Part shown: piece by piece, positions 25,831 to 37,350 of the stretch | How positions within the stretch are numbered: position 1 is the first letter of the stretch | Layout of the letters: every line of letters begins with the position of its first letter | Source of the DNA: Bacteroidota bacterium | Lineage (GTDB): Bacteria > Bacteroidota > Bacteroidia > Bacteroidales > VadinHA17 | Length of the DNA: 64,000 nt | Direction: 5' to 3' | Assembly (NCBI GenBank): GCA_022561875.1 | Contig: JADFQJ010000001.1 | Location: 105,085-169,084, forward strand | The notes under the pieces: model-generated | What the model was told of the DNA's origin: nothing | Databases searched by the model: none | Seen by the model: only the letters and a program-made list of their open reading frames with translations | Position numbers and translations under genes: made by a program

Positions 25831-26517
25831 TCATTTAGCTGGTAAATAGAAGGGATTTCTTTCATTAAACTTCCGGATGTACAGGAATTTCAGCTGTTTT
25901 CTCTTTCTTCTGCTAAGTTTCATGTATTCATCATGAAGTTCAGCATCACGCATCAGGGCCAGACCAACATTTTCATAATTATACTCCATTACCTTGCCAC
26001 TTTCAAAATCGAGCATATACTGGCGAAGCTCAGTTTTGGAATATGTCATCCTGCGGGAAGGATAGTGAAGATAATCATAATAGTAGCTACGGTAGAAATA
26101 GGGATCGTAATATCGTGTTTCATAAGTTTTTACAAAAGCTACAAAATGACAAATACCTCCAACAATGGTAATACGGTGAAAATCATCTTTTAGTTGAATG
26201 TAAAGCACCCCATTACGCGAATAACCCCAGATATTATCTTTCTTTACCTCTTTTCGCATTACATATTCATCATAATAATAAATAATTTCTTTCTCTAATA
26301 CTTCCTTGAAGAATTTATCATCATTAAAATCAACTGCTGTAAGTATTCTGGCTTTTGGTATTGGATGATTGTTACGAACCTGGTCGAAATTAAAAAAGAT
26401 ACCCTCAATGAATTTAAAATCGGGATTGAATTCAGCCATGTTCCCGGCATCCTGTCCGTCAAGGACAGATGGAGTAAGCAGAATCAACCCCAGTATATTA
26501 ATCACATATCTAACCAT
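25831..26517 (-). CDS. uncharacterised secreted Tyr-rich protein
   Basis: This 228-residue protein has a signal peptide (IINILGLILLTPSVLDG-like, cleaved before QDAG) and no family that I recognise. The mature protein is predicted to be mostly beta with a striking aromatic loop at about residues 132-153, YETRYYDPYFYRSYYYDYLH. The end is basic (SRRKRKQLKFLYIRKFNER). A good TTTG-N18-TAAATTTG promoter lies 29 bases before the ATG. It is divergent from the hybrid histidine kinase. Confidence 0.6.
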   Translation of the reverse strand: MVRYVINILGLILLTPSVLDGQDAGNMAEFNPDFKFIEGIFFNFDQVRNNHPIPKARILTAVDFNDDKFFKEVLEKEIIYYYDEYVMRKEVKKDNIWGYSRNGVLYIQLKDDFHRITIVGGICHFVAFVKTYETRYYDPYFYRSYYYDYLHYPSRRMTYSKTELRQYMLDFESGKVMEYNYENVGLALMRDAELHDEYMKLSRRKRKQLKFLYIRKFNERNPFYLPAK

Positions 26518-26545
26518 ATCTCTATTTTTCCTATAACTTCAATAA

Positions 26546-26575
26546 CAAATTTAGTATTTTTCATCCCCTTTCAAA
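26546..26575 (-). promoter_or_regulatory. promoter of the Tyr-rich secreted protein gene
   Basis: On the minus strand TTTG (26575-26572) is followed after 18 bases by TAAATTTG (26553-26546), a very good match to the Bacteroidota consensus, 29 bases before the ATG at 26517. Confidence 0.6.
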
Positions 26576-26662
26576 ATCAATTCATTGATACAATTGTGGT
26601 ATTTATTGTTTTTTTAGTATTTTTATGTTTAAGAATGAAACCAACAAAACATAATAGAGATA

Positions 26663-28336
26663 ATGAGCATTTTTGATTTTTTATACCGGTATATTACAAA
26701 AAAGATTGATAAAAGAAAACCAGCTGTCAATAAAGACGACTATTTTCTGTTCAATATTGGTTCCTGTTCGTTTATTTTAGTCCTCATAATTTTTGGAACA
26801 ATTGATTTGTTCGAAGGAAAGATGACTTATGGATTTTATAATTTTGGAGTTGGGATAACCGTTCTGGGATTTTTGTTATGGTATCTCCATGCATTTAAAT
26901 ATGAGCTTATTTCCACATTCGTAATCTCCTTGCTTGCTTTATGGTTAACAGCGGTATTGTTGCTGACAGAAGCAGAATATATACTGTTTTGGTTTACTCT
27001 TTTCCCGCCAGTTTCTATTTTATTCCTGAAAAAGAAAAACGGAAGTATTCTTACAGGGCTGACTCTGTTAATTTTGCTGTTATTGTTACTTACACCTGTT
27101 ACTACACTGAATCTAATAATTTCACCCCGTTCAAAACTTATATTTCTTTTTGTCTATATTCTTCTTTATGGCATCAGTTATTACCTTAAAATTATTCACA
27201 CCTGGAATATAAATAAACTAATAAACACACAGGAGGAGGCAATAGAAGCAAATATTGCCAAGGATGATTTCATCTCAAAAATATCACACCAACTCCGGAC
27301 TTCCCTTAACAATATTGTTGTCCTTGAAAAGATGATAAGTGATTTAATACCAACAGACAAACAGAAAGAATTACTGGATACTCTTATCGCTTCGACGAAT
27401 AATCTTGTTGATGTTGTAAATAACATTTCCAACTTGCCGGGTATTGATATCCATTATAAGGAGAGGGGGAAAATAAAGTTTGACCTCTTCTCAACACTCT
27501 CGAATATCATGGATCCTTTCTCCGCTGAAACAAAAAAGAGTGTTGATTTCCATGTTAATGAATTTAAAAATTTTAATAGTGAAATAATTGGAGATCCGGT
27601 TCTGGTGAAACAAATCTTATTAAATATTCTTGAAAATATAATATATGATAAAGAAGACAAAAAGCCACAAATAACTATTTCTGTTACAAATCAAAAAGAA
27701 ACATCCGATAATATTGTATTGCTTTTTATTATTGAAACCAACCGGTCAATATCTTACAATGAGGTCTTAAATAATAAATCGCTTGTTGATACACAGAGTG
27801 GTGAGTTCATTGATTTCTCAATTTCAGAAAAGCTCATTAATATTTTTGGAGGAAAATTGAAATATGAGAAACAAGAAGAACAGTTCCGGTTTGTATTCTC
27901 ACTTGAATTCCAAAAAGTAGTTCATAAAGAAGTAGTTACTGTCAAAAAAGAAAAAGTTGACCTGATCGATTCAAATATCATGATAGTTGAAGATAATGAA
28001 ATAAACCAGCAAATAATGAAATTAAGCCTGATTAAGCTGGTGAAAAATGTTGATATAGCAGAAAATGGGAAAACAGCTCTTGACTTGTTCGGATTAAACA
28101 GATACGACCTTATTCTGATGGATATTCAAATGCCAGTAATGAATGGAATTACAGCAACAAAAAAAATCCGTGAAATTGAGGAAAGCACAAACACTCACAC
28201 TCCAATAATAGCTATTACTGCAAATGCGATGCTTGGTGATAAAGAGACATGCCTTTCAGCCGGTATGGATGACTATCTAAGCAAACCCTACCAGATGGAA
28301 GATCTTATCACCAGTATGAAGAATCTTCTGTCTTAA
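26663..28336 (+). CDS. hybrid sensor histidine kinase/response regulator with eroded ATPase domain
   Basis: This 557-residue membrane protein has six predicted spans in residues 25-180. A dimerisation/phosphoacceptor helix holds His209 in SKISHQLRTSLNN. A HATPase-like region (about 290-420) is followed by a full receiver domain with VEDNEINQQ, phosphoacceptor Asp487 in LMDIQMPVMNG, the Thr/Ala of AITANA and Lys in LSKPYQ. The ATPase region is unusual. The N-box reads NILENIIYDKED, and the DxGxG and GxGLxxS glycine boxes are replaced by IETNRSIS and FIDFSIS. It may be inactive as a kinase and act as a scaffold, phosphatase or phosphotransfer protein. No PAS or periplasmic sensor domain is seen. 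Confidence 0.85.
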   Translation: MSIFDFLYRYITKKIDKRKPAVNKDDYFLFNIGSCSFILVLIIFGTIDLFEGKMTYGFYNFGVGITVLGFLLWYLHAFKYELISTFVISLLALWLTAVLLLTEAEYILFWFTLFPPVSILFLKKKNGSILTGLTLLILLLLLLTPVTTLNLIISPRSKLIFLFVYILLYGISYYLKIIHTWNINKLINTQEEAIEANIAKDDFISKISHQLRTSLNNIVVLEKMISDLIPTDKQKELLDTLIASTNNLVDVVNNISNLPGIDIHYKERGKIKFDLFSTLSNIMDPFSAETKKSVDFHVNEFKNFNSEIIGDPVLVKQILLNILENIIYDKEDKKPQITISVTNQKETSDNIVLLFIIETNRSISYNEVLNNKSLVDTQSGEFIDFSISEKLINIFGGKLKYEKQEEQFRFVFSLEFQKVVHKEVVTVKKEKVDLIDSNIMIVEDNEINQQIMKLSLIKLVKNVDIAENGKTALDLFGLNRYDLILMDIQMPVMNGITATKKIREIEESTNTHTPIIAITANAMLGDKETCLSAGMDDYLSKPYQMEDLITSMKNLLS

Positions 28337-29575
28337 TATGGCAAAGGTCTGATCCCAATCACAAGCATATCATCCACCTGATCGTTTTTCCCTTTCCATG
28401 CCTCGATACTTTCTTCCAGAAAATCTTTTTGTTCCTGTAATGGCAATTTATGGATAGTAAGTAACATATGCCGGAAACGTCTGTACATAAACTTCTTCCC
28501 ATTTGGACCTCCAAACTGATCAGGATATCCATCTGAAAACAGATAGATCATATCACCCTTTTCAAGAGAAATAGAATGGTTGGTGAATTGATTTTGCTCA
28601 TGCAATTCATGTTTTAAACCAATGGAAAAGCGATCAGCTCTGGTTTCGATCAGTTTGTTATCCCTGATCAGATATAAAGGATTGAAAGCTCCTGCATATT
28701 CAAGTTGTCTTTTCTCGCAGTCGATAACACAAAATGAAAGGTCCATTCCATCTTTTAACAAATAGTCTTCCTCCTCTCTGTGAAAAGTGTTTTCAATTCC
28801 CATACTAAGAATGTTCAGTATTTCGGATGGTTTTTCAACACCCTGAACTTTAATGATATTTCCCAGGATATCAAACCCTATCAACGACATAAAAGCACCC
28901 GGTACGCCATGTCCTGTACAATCAACCGCGGATACAAAAACCTTGTTGTTCCTTTCAGTAATCCAGTAAAAATCACCACTTACAATATCTTTGGGCTTAA
29001 ATAATATGAACGAATCCGGAAGCAACTTTTTAAACAGCTGGTCTGAAGGTAACAGAGCCTCCTGAATTTTTCTTGCATATTGAATGCTTGATGTGATGCT
29101 TTTATTCTTTATAGACAATTCCCGTCTTTGTCTTTCTACTTCTTTTGAAGCTATCTCTTTTTCTGTTAATATCAGGTTTGCTTTACGCAGACTCTTTGTA
29201 CGGTATTGACTAAGTATATAAATCAGCAAAATAATCACAATCCCGTAAATAAAATATGCAATATCGGTTTGCCAAACAGGGTCAAATTCGATCAAGCCGT
29301 TAAGTGTACTTATCCATAAATTGCTCCCTGCATCTTCAATGATCCCGAAAATGGCATAATCTGGCAATCCATGTTCTTCTGAATACACAATAAAAGTTCC
29401 TTTCTGTTTGCTGAATTTGAACAGGCCATTAGATGTTCCTATCCATTATGTTCCTGTCTGGTCTTCGAAAATTTCTCTTACCTGATTATCACTTAAGCTT
29501 GTCTGATCATCCTCTATAAATGCAAATCTCTGAAATATTTCCAGTTCCCTGTCAAAAAAGAAAGTAATTCCGGTA
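28333..29575 (-). pseudogene. propeller-PP2C (SpoIIE-type) phosphatase, 5'-truncated with nonsense codon
   Basis: The intact 3' part starts at GTG 29388 (351 residues). It has a last beta-propeller repeat (GSNLWISTLNGLIEFDP), a membrane span (YFIYGIVIILLIYIL), a coiled linker and a SpoIIE-type PP2C Ser/Thr phosphatase domain with VSGDFYW, SAVDCTGHGVPGAFMS and YLFSDGYPDQFGG. Upstream in the same frame two more propeller repeats are readable (TSLSDNQVREIFEDQTGT and WIGTSNGLFKFS), interrupted by TAA 29446-29448 where relatives have a Leu codon. The frame then reaches the ubiD stop at 29576. Full relatives carry hundreds more N-terminal residues and a signal peptide, all missing. The last 4 bases overlap the convergent kinase stop. 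Confidence 0.75.
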
Positions 29576-31477
29576 CTATTTATCTATAACACCCGCACCT
29601 CCGGGAAAGAGCATCTTTTTCAATTTGGTTGAAGGAGAATGGACAAATTTTCCTAATCCCAGCGTATTCCATTTCTTATCTATGGTTTTTATTGTTGTAT
29701 CATCTGAAACAATCACATTTGGCCATTCCCGTTCAAACTGGTCATGTTTAGACTTCCTGGTTGCATCAACGATAAGACAGTATGTTTTGGTTTCAGTTTT
29801 GTTTACCCGGATGTCCCGTTCTGGTTCAATATTTCCGACTGCAACCCATACAAGCAATGAAATATCATTCATATCCATACCATGATCAACCAGAACAAGA
29901 AGCTTTATTCCGGGAACAGATACTTTATCCAAAAGATATTGTCCTGTTTCATGAGGTTGTTCATGGTCATTTTTCCTGATTGACACAAATAATGCAGGTA
30001 TTTTTTTCCTTAAAAGGGAAACATTTACTCCGGATATTTTTTGTTCCAGTCCGGCATATTTTAATATCTTATCAATTTCAATCTTACTAAACAATGACTG
30101 TTTTACTGTTTCTTTGGCTATGGTATTTGTAGCATCAATACATAATTTACTGCCATATGCGAATTGCGTCGATGAGTGGTCGAGAATATCAAGAGGGCCT
30201 TTACTATAGTGAAGGTCTCCGGGTACTACAACATTTTCAAATATATAGTTGGCAAGCTCCTGATAATTATGAATATCAATTTCCTTACCGGTAATTACCA
30301 TTATTTTTGCAAACATCATCTGGCCGGCACCCAGAATGGCATTCATAACTTTTTGTGTTTGACCCTGGAATGTTTTATTAATCTTTATGATAGTCAGGTT
30401 ATGCGCAACCCCTTCGGGAGGCATGTCCATATCCAATATTTCAGGGATCATGGTCAATTTCATTGGCATCAGGAATATCCGTTCAGTAGCCTTAATGATC
30501 CAGGCATCTTCCTGTGGGGGAATACCGACTATTGTTGCCGGATAAACTGCATTATTTTTATTAGTGATACATGTAACATGAAATTTCGGGAACCAATCAG
30601 GCAAGGAATAAAATCCTGTATGATCACCAAAAGGCCCTTCCCATGCCAATTCTTCATCAGGATCAATATATCCTTCGATAATAATATCTGCTTCAGCAGG
30701 AACTTCAAGATCATTTGTAATACATTTTACCAGATCAACTTTCTTTTTCCGAAGGAAACCTGCCATCATATACTCATCAATATTGTCAGGAAGCGGGGCG
30801 GTTGCACTGTAGGTAAGTACAGGATCGCCTCCGAGAGCAACGGCAACGGGCATTTTCTTTGCCATAGCTTTGTACAGATTATAATGGCGTGCACCTGTTT
30901 TATGGGGGTGCCAGTGCATACCGGTTGTTGTCTTGTTGAAAAGCTGCATCCTGTACATTCCCACATTCCTGGCATTATTTTCAGGATCACGGGTAATAAC
31001 CATGGGCAGGGTAATAAACCGGCCACCATCTTCGGGCCAGCATCTCAGAACAGGGAGTATGTCAAGATCAGGGTTTTTGTGAATTACTTCCTGGCATCTA
31101 CCCTTACCTGACACAACTTTAGGCATCCATGATCCCATTGTTTTTAACAAGGGCAGAAGTTTGAGTTTCTTCCATATATTTTCGCGGGGTCTGGTCAGCT
31201 GCCTGAATATTGTTTCAATTTCTTCTCCTATTTTATCAAGGTTATCCGTACCAAGAGTAAGGCAAATACGTTTATTCGATCCCATAGCATTGATCAAAAC
31301 AGGAAATGCAGTTCCGGTATTTTCAAACAACAAAGCTTTTCCTCCTCCTCCTGATTTGGAAACCCGGTCGGTAATTTCAGTTATTTCAAGTTCCGGATTA
31401 ACATATTCTTTGATGCGGATAAGTTCATTGTTTTCTTCAAGTATATTAATAAAATTTTTCATTTCTTCAGATGCCAT
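29576..31477 (-). CDS. UbiD-family (prenylated-FMN) decarboxylase
   Basis: This 633-residue protein belongs to the UbiD decarboxylase family, which uses prenylated FMN to decarboxylate aromatic or unsaturated acids, for example in quinone synthesis. Family signatures are NVGMYRMQLFNKTTTGMHWH followed by GARHYN, the ALGGDPVLTYSA segment, and WEGPFGDHTGFYS with the catalytic Glu region. The length fits the long Bacteroidota form often labelled menaquinone-type. I chose ATG 31477 (MASEEMKNF); another in-frame ATG at 31507 lies in the citrate synthase terminator. The flavin prenyltransferase UbiX is not in the window. Confidence 0.85.
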   Translation of the reverse strand: MASEEMKNFINILEENNELIRIKEYVNPELEITEITDRVSKSGGGGKALLFENTGTAFPVLINAMGSNKRICLTLGTDNLDKIGEEIETIFRQLTRPRENIWKKLKLLPLLKTMGSWMPKVVSGKGRCQEVIHKNPDLDILPVLRCWPEDGGRFITLPMVITRDPENNARNVGMYRMQLFNKTTTGMHWHPHKTGARHYNLYKAMAKKMPVAVALGGDPVLTYSATAPLPDNIDEYMMAGFLRKKKVDLVKCITNDLEVPAEADIIIEGYIDPDEELAWEGPFGDHTGFYSLPDWFPKFHVTCITNKNNAVYPATIVGIPPQEDAWIIKATERIFLMPMKLTMIPEILDMDMPPEGVAHNLTIIKINKTFQGQTQKVMNAILGAGQMMFAKIMVITGKEIDIHNYQELANYIFENVVVPGDLHYSKGPLDILDHSSTQFAYGSKLCIDATNTIAKETVKQSLFSKIEIDKILKYAGLEQKISGVNVSLLRKKIPALFVSIRKNDHEQPHETGQYLLDKVSVPGIKLLVLVDHGMDMNDISLLVWVAVGNIEPERDIRVNKTETKTYCLIVDATRKSKHDQFEREWPNVIVSDDTTIKTIDKKWNTLGLGKFVHSPSTKLKKMLFPGGAGVIDK

Positions 31478-31507
31478 TTGAATCCGGAAATCAAACACAA
31501 GATACAA

Positions 31508-31536
31508 AAAAAGGCATTCTTGAAGAATGCCTTTTT
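31508..31536 (-). terminator. rho-independent terminator after citrate synthase
   Basis: Two perfectly complementary 13-base arms (AAAAAGGCATTCT and AGAATGCCTTTTT) are separated by a 3-base loop, with A/T tracts on both sides. It lies 29 bases past the stop of the citrate synthase gene and separates it from ubiD. Confidence 0.85.
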
Positions 31537-31564
31537 CACATAGGATTATTAGATATCACATAGT

Positions 31565-32872
31565 TTATTTCTTAAATGCGATATCTTCAATCATCTTTGT
31601 TGAAAGTGATTTAGGTCTTTCAATAGGATATCCAAGAGCACGGTCCCATATAATATTGGATAATACACCAATAGAACGACCGATACTGAAAAGAACAGTA
31701 TAGAAATCGTATTCACGTATTCCATAATACCACTGGATAACTCCTGACTGAGCATCAACATTTGGCCAGGGGTTCTTAGCTTTTCCATGTTCTTTCAGAA
31801 TATCCGGCACAACCTGGTACAATGAATCTACATATTTAAAGATCTGATCATCTGGCAGATGCTTCAAGCAAAAATCCCGCTGGGCTTTATATCTGGGATC
31901 GGTCTTCCTCAATACGGCATGACCATAACCCGGAATTACCTGTCCTGAATTCAATGTATCCCACACAAACTTTTTCATCTCTTCTTCACTTGGTGTTTTA
32001 CCACCCATTTTTTCCATAACTCCCTGTATCCAGCGAAGCACTTCCTGATTTGCCAGGCCGTGCAATGGACCTGCAAGACCATTGACCATTGCTGAGATTG
32101 CATAATAAACATCTGACAGAGCACTGGAAACGAGGTGTCCTGTATGAGCACTTACATTTCCACTTTCATGGTCACTATGGAGGATAAAATACAATCTTGA
32201 CATATCGTCATAAGGTTTATCAATGCCCATCATATGTGCAAAATTCGCACCGAAATCCAGATCAGGATTTGGAGGTATAATATCCCCATTCTTATATTTT
32301 TTCCTGTAGATATAGGCGCCTATCTCAGGCAATTTAGCAAGCAGATTCATAGAATCTTCGTACGTTGGATCCCAATAGACCATCTTGCTGATCCCTTTCT
32401 GATAACCTTTAACAAATTCAGATTCTTTTTCCATAGAAAGTACGGCTGTAGAAAACATCACCATGGGGTGAGTTCCATCAGGAAGTGCATCAATAACATC
32501 AAAAACATACTTCGGTACTACTTTCCTATGATTGAATTCCTCGGCAACCTCATTAACCTCATTTTCTGTTGGGAGATCACCGGTTAAAAGAAGATAAATA
32601 AATCCCTCAACAAAAGGTGTTTCTGAACCATCTTTTGGTTTAGGCAATTTTTCAAGGACTTCAGGTATTGTATAACCTCTGAATCTAATCCCTTCATAAG
32701 GGTCAAGGTATGAGATATCAGTTACCAGGCATTTTATGCCACGCATACCACCAATTAGTTTAGCAATTGTAACATCACCTACAACCACATCTCCATATTC
32801 CTTAATCAGTTTTGTGGTTCTGGGACGCCAATTTTCAATCTTTTCCTGTAATTTTTTCTTTAAGTTAGACAT
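31565..32872 (-). CDS. gltA: citrate synthase
   Basis: This TCA-cycle enzyme condenses acetyl-CoA with oxaloacetate. The 435-residue sequence has the active-site His in GPLHGLANQEVLRW, His in GYGHAVLRKTDPRY and Asp in NVDAQSGVIQW. The wording of these motifs, especially LRKTDPR, resembles the eukaryotic-like Si-citrate synthase rather than the hexameric E. coli form. It is a single-gene unit bounded by a strong terminator downstream (31508-31536) and the eno terminator upstream (32981-33012). Confidence 0.92.
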   Translation of the reverse strand: MSNLKKKLQEKIENWRPRTTKLIKEYGDVVVGDVTIAKLIGGMRGIKCLVTDISYLDPYEGIRFRGYTIPEVLEKLPKPKDGSETPFVEGFIYLLLTGDLPTENEVNEVAEEFNHRKVVPKYVFDVIDALPDGTHPMVMFSTAVLSMEKESEFVKGYQKGISKMVYWDPTYEDSMNLLAKLPEIGAYIYRKKYKNGDIIPPNPDLDFGANFAHMMGIDKPYDDMSRLYFILHSDHESGNVSAHTGHLVSSALSDVYYAISAMVNGLAGPLHGLANQEVLRWIQGVMEKMGGKTPSEEEMKKFVWDTLNSGQVIPGYGHAVLRKTDPRYKAQRDFCLKHLPDDQIFKYVDSLYQVVPDILKEHGKAKNPWPNVDAQSGVIQWYYGIREYDFYTVLFSIGRSIGVLSNIIWDRALGYPIERPKSLSTKMIEDIAFKK

Positions 32873-32980
32873 TTTTTAAAGGTGTTTTTGATTATTAAAA
32901 TGATTATTTTCATTAAAAATAGGTGATATACCCTTTAAAACCTAAGATATTTATATGCTGTAAATCAGGTTTAAAATAAA

Positions 32981-33012
32981 AAACAGGGAGTGGCAACTGT
33001 CATCCCCTGTTT
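32981..33012 (-). terminator. terminator after eno, end of ribosomal supercluster
   Basis: The minus strand has AAACAGGG and CCCTGTTT arms followed by a T-rich tract (TTTTTATTTT). It begins 23 bases after the enolase stop and so closes the long run from rpsL. Confidence 0.75.
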
Positions 33013-33034
33013 AAAAGTTATTTAGAAAATATTT

Positions 33035-34838
<1,804 letters not shown>

Positions 34839-34872
34839 TTCTCAAAATTCGATTACCTGTTATTCACAATAA

Positions 34873-35865
34873 TTATTCCTTATCCAACTTATATTTACTT
34901 GTATCCATACCAAAATTAAGATTCATTGACTTCAAGAGATCTTCAAGTTCAGTAAGAGATTTTTTTCCAAAGTTTCTGAACTTAAGCAAATCATTCTTGT
35001 TATACTTAACAAGTTCTCCCAAAGATTCCACCTCTGCTGCTTTCAAACAGTTCAGGGCACGAACTGACAGGTCAAGGTCGATAAGTTTTGTTTTAAGTAA
35101 CTGCCTCATATGAAGCACTTCCTCATCAAACTCTTCATTGGCAAATTTTTCATCTGTATCCAAAGTTATCTTCTCATCAGAGAAAAGCATAAAGTGAAAG
35201 ATAAGTATTTTTGCTGCTTCCTTCAGTGCTTCTTTAGGAAATACGGAACCATCTGTCTGTATTTCCATAATAAGCTTTTCATAGTCGGTCTTTTGCTCTA
35301 CCCTGAAGTTTTCAACAGAATATTTAACATTCTTAATAGGGGTAAATATTGAATCGAGAGCAATTAACCCATATTCCGTTTCAGGTGGAGCATTTTCTTC
35401 AGAAGGTACATAGCCCCTGCCTTTATTAATAGTGATCTCCATTTGAAGTTTTACGTCAGGTTCTAATCTGCAAATAACATGATCAGGATTCAGGATCTCA
35501 AAGCTATTGAGAAATTCGGAAAGATCCCCTGCTTTGAATTCATTTTTACCTGAAATGTTAACCGTTATCTTCTCGTTATCAACCTCTTCAACCTGTTTTC
35601 TAAACCGGATTTGTTTCAAGTTAAGAACAATATCGGTAACATCATCTTTAACACCTTTTACAGTTGAAAATTCGTGATCGATACCGTTAATCTTAACAGT
35701 TGTAATTGCATACCCTTCAAGCGAAGAAAGGAGAATTCTTCTCAAGGCATTTCCGATAGTAATCCCATATCCGGGTTCTAAAGGACGAAATTCGAATTTA
35801 CCGAAGGTTTCGTCCGACTCAACCATTATTACTTTATCGGGTTTTTGAAATGCTAATATGGCCAT
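34873..35865 (-). CDS. rpoA: RNA polymerase alpha subunit
   Basis: The alpha subunit dimerises to start polymerase assembly and contacts upstream DNA and activators. The 330 residues include the N-terminal dimer domain ([20 protein letters not shown] near residues 32-51) and a C-terminal helix-hairpin-helix domain ([20 protein letters not shown]). It sits between rpsD and rplQ, 19 and 34 bases away, in the standard alpha-operon order. Confidence 0.97.
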   Translation of the reverse strand: MAILAFQKPDKVIMVESDETFGKFEFRPLEPGYGITIGNALRRILLSSLEGYAITTVKINGIDHEFSTVKGVKDDVTDIVLNLKQIRFRKQVEEVDNEKITVNISGKNEFKAGDLSEFLNSFEILNPDHVICRLEPDVKLQMEITINKGRGYVPSEENAPPETEYGLIALDSIFTPIKNVKYSVENFRVEQKTDYEKLIMEIQTDGSVFPKEALKEAAKILIFHFMLFSDEKITLDTDEKFANEEFDEEVLHMRQLLKTKLIDLDLSVRALNCLKAAEVESLGELVKYNKNDLLKFRNFGKKSLTELEDLLKSMNLNFGMDTSKYKLDKE

Positions 35866-35883
35866 AAGTTACTTCTTAAAATG

Positions 35884-36492
35884 TTATTTTGAATATAATT
35901 CGACTATCAATTTTTCTTTGATGTTCTCAGGAATTTCTTCTCTTTCAGGCACATTTAGAAATTTGCCTGCCATTTGGTCCTGGTCCCATTCGAGCCAGGA
36001 TGAATGAGAATAACGTATAGATTCAAGGGAATTCAATATTACCTCTATAGATTTTGATTTTTCACGAACACCAATAATATCGCCAGCCCTAAGTGAATAA
36101 GAGGGTATATTTGCAACCTTTCCATTCACTGTAATATGTTTATGAGATACCAGTTGCCGGGCTCCGTTCCTGGATGGGGCTATTCCTAAACGAAATACTA
36201 CATTATCAAGTCTTGACTCGAGCAGTTGAAGCAATACCTCACCTGTAATACCCTTACTTCTTGAAGCTTTATCAAACATATTCGCAAACTGACGCTCCAA
36301 CACGCCATAAGTATATTTAGCTTTTTGTTTTTCTTTAAGCTGTATTCCATATTCAGAAGTTTTTCTTCTTCTTTTGTTTGCTCCATGTTGTCCCGGGGGA
36401 TAGTTCTTTTTCTCAAAGGACTTATCGGGTCCGTAAATAGGATCACCAAACTTCCTTGCAATTTTCGTTTTTGGTCCAATATACCTTGCCAT
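35884..36492 (-). CDS. rpsD: ribosomal protein uS4
   Basis: uS4 is a primary 16S-binding assembly protein of the small subunit. The 202 residues begin [20 protein letters not shown] and carry an S4 RNA-binding domain with [20 protein letters not shown]. The N-terminus lacks the four-Cys zinc site, so it is the zinc-free form. It lies between rpsK and rpoA. Confidence 0.97.
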   Translation of the reverse strand: MARYIGPKTKIARKFGDPIYGPDKSFEKKNYPPGQHGANKRRRKTSEYGIQLKEKQKAKYTYGVLERQFANMFDKASRSKGITGEVLLQLLESRLDNVVFRLGIAPSRNGARQLVSHKHITVNGKVANIPSYSLRAGDIIGVREKSKSIEVILNSLESIRYSHSSWLEWDQDQMAGKFLNVPEREEIPENIKEKLIVELYSK

Positions 36493-36538
36493 TTATTTTT
36501 CTTTTATTTAAATATTAAAACTTCTTATAAAAAATAAA

Positions 36539-36928
36539 CTAAACTCTTCTTCTTTTTGGTGGTCTGCATCCATTGTGTGGCATAGGAGTAATATCCATAA
36601 TTTCGGTCACCTCAATACCATTTGAATGAATGGTCCTTATAGCAGATTCTCTTCCTGATCCAGGACCTTTAACATATACCTTTACTTTTCTTAAACCAGC
36701 GTCATAGGCCGTCCTGGTACATTCCTCAGCTGCCATTTGGGCCGCATAAGGGGTATTCTTCTTAGAGCCTCTGAATCCCATTTTACCTGCCGATGCCCAT
36801 GATATCACTTGTCCCGAGTTATTAGTCAGAGAGATAATAATATTATTAAATGAAGCGTGTATATGGGCTTGCCCGTAAGGTTCTACCTTAACCACTTTTC
36901 TTCGTGACGAAACTTTCTTTTTAGCCAT
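36539..36928 (-). CDS. rpsK: ribosomal protein uS11
   Basis: uS11 forms part of the platform of the 30S subunit near the mRNA exit. The 129 residues show [20 protein letters not shown], the GMKG-like [14 protein letters not shown] and the closing [15 protein letters not shown]. The start [11 protein letters not shown] gives a basic tail. It is 8 bases downstream of rpsM and clearly in the same operon. Confidence 0.97.
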   Translation of the reverse strand: MAKKKVSSRRKVVKVEPYGQAHIHASFNNIIISLTNNSGQVISWASAGKMGFRGSKKNTPYAAQMAAEECTRTAYDAGLRKVKVYVKGPGSGRESAIRTIHSNGIEVTEIMDITPMPHNGCRPPKRRRV

Positions 36929-36936
36929 AGTTTAAT

Positions 36937-37314
36937 CTATTTTGTAGCTTTCTTTTTATTGGCAATCGTTTTCCTTCTACCTTTGCGGGTTCTTGCATTA
37001 TTTTTTGTGTTTTGACCTCTTACAGGCATTCCTATACGATGACGAATACCACGGTAACTACCAATATCCATCAATCGTTTTATGTTCATCTGTGTTTCTG
37101 AACGCAATTCTCCTTCCAGTTTGTATTCATCATTCAGAATCTTTCTTATTATGTTAAGCTGGTCATCAGACCAATCCTTAACTTTCATGTCCCTGTCAAT
37201 TCCAGCTTTATCGAGGATTTTACCTGCGTTACTTTTTCCAATACCGAAGATATAGGTTAAACCTATTTCCCCTCTTTTTTCATTTGGTAAGTCAACTCCT
37301 ACTATTCTTGTCAT
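36937..37314 (-). CDS. rpsM: ribosomal protein uS13
   Basis: uS13 sits at the head of the 30S subunit and contacts the P-site tRNA and the central bridges. The 125 residues contain [20 protein letters not shown] and the C-terminal [20 protein letters not shown] stretch, then a basic tail. It follows rpmJ in the normal order. Confidence 0.97.
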   Translation of the reverse strand: MTRIVGVDLPNEKRGEIGLTYIFGIGKSNAGKILDKAGIDRDMKVKDWSDDQLNIIRKILNDEYKLEGELRSETQMNIKRLMDIGSYRGIRHRIGMPVRGQNTKNNARTRKGRRKTIANKKKATK

Positions 37315-37350
37315 AAAAACCTGTAATTAATAAATTATATTAACTAATTA

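Noticed and set aside
30176..31111. 311-codon plus-strand open frame opposite the ubiD-family gene
   Set aside because: It is antisense to a well-conserved decarboxylase, rich in His, Cys and Phe as mirror readings are, and has no domain.
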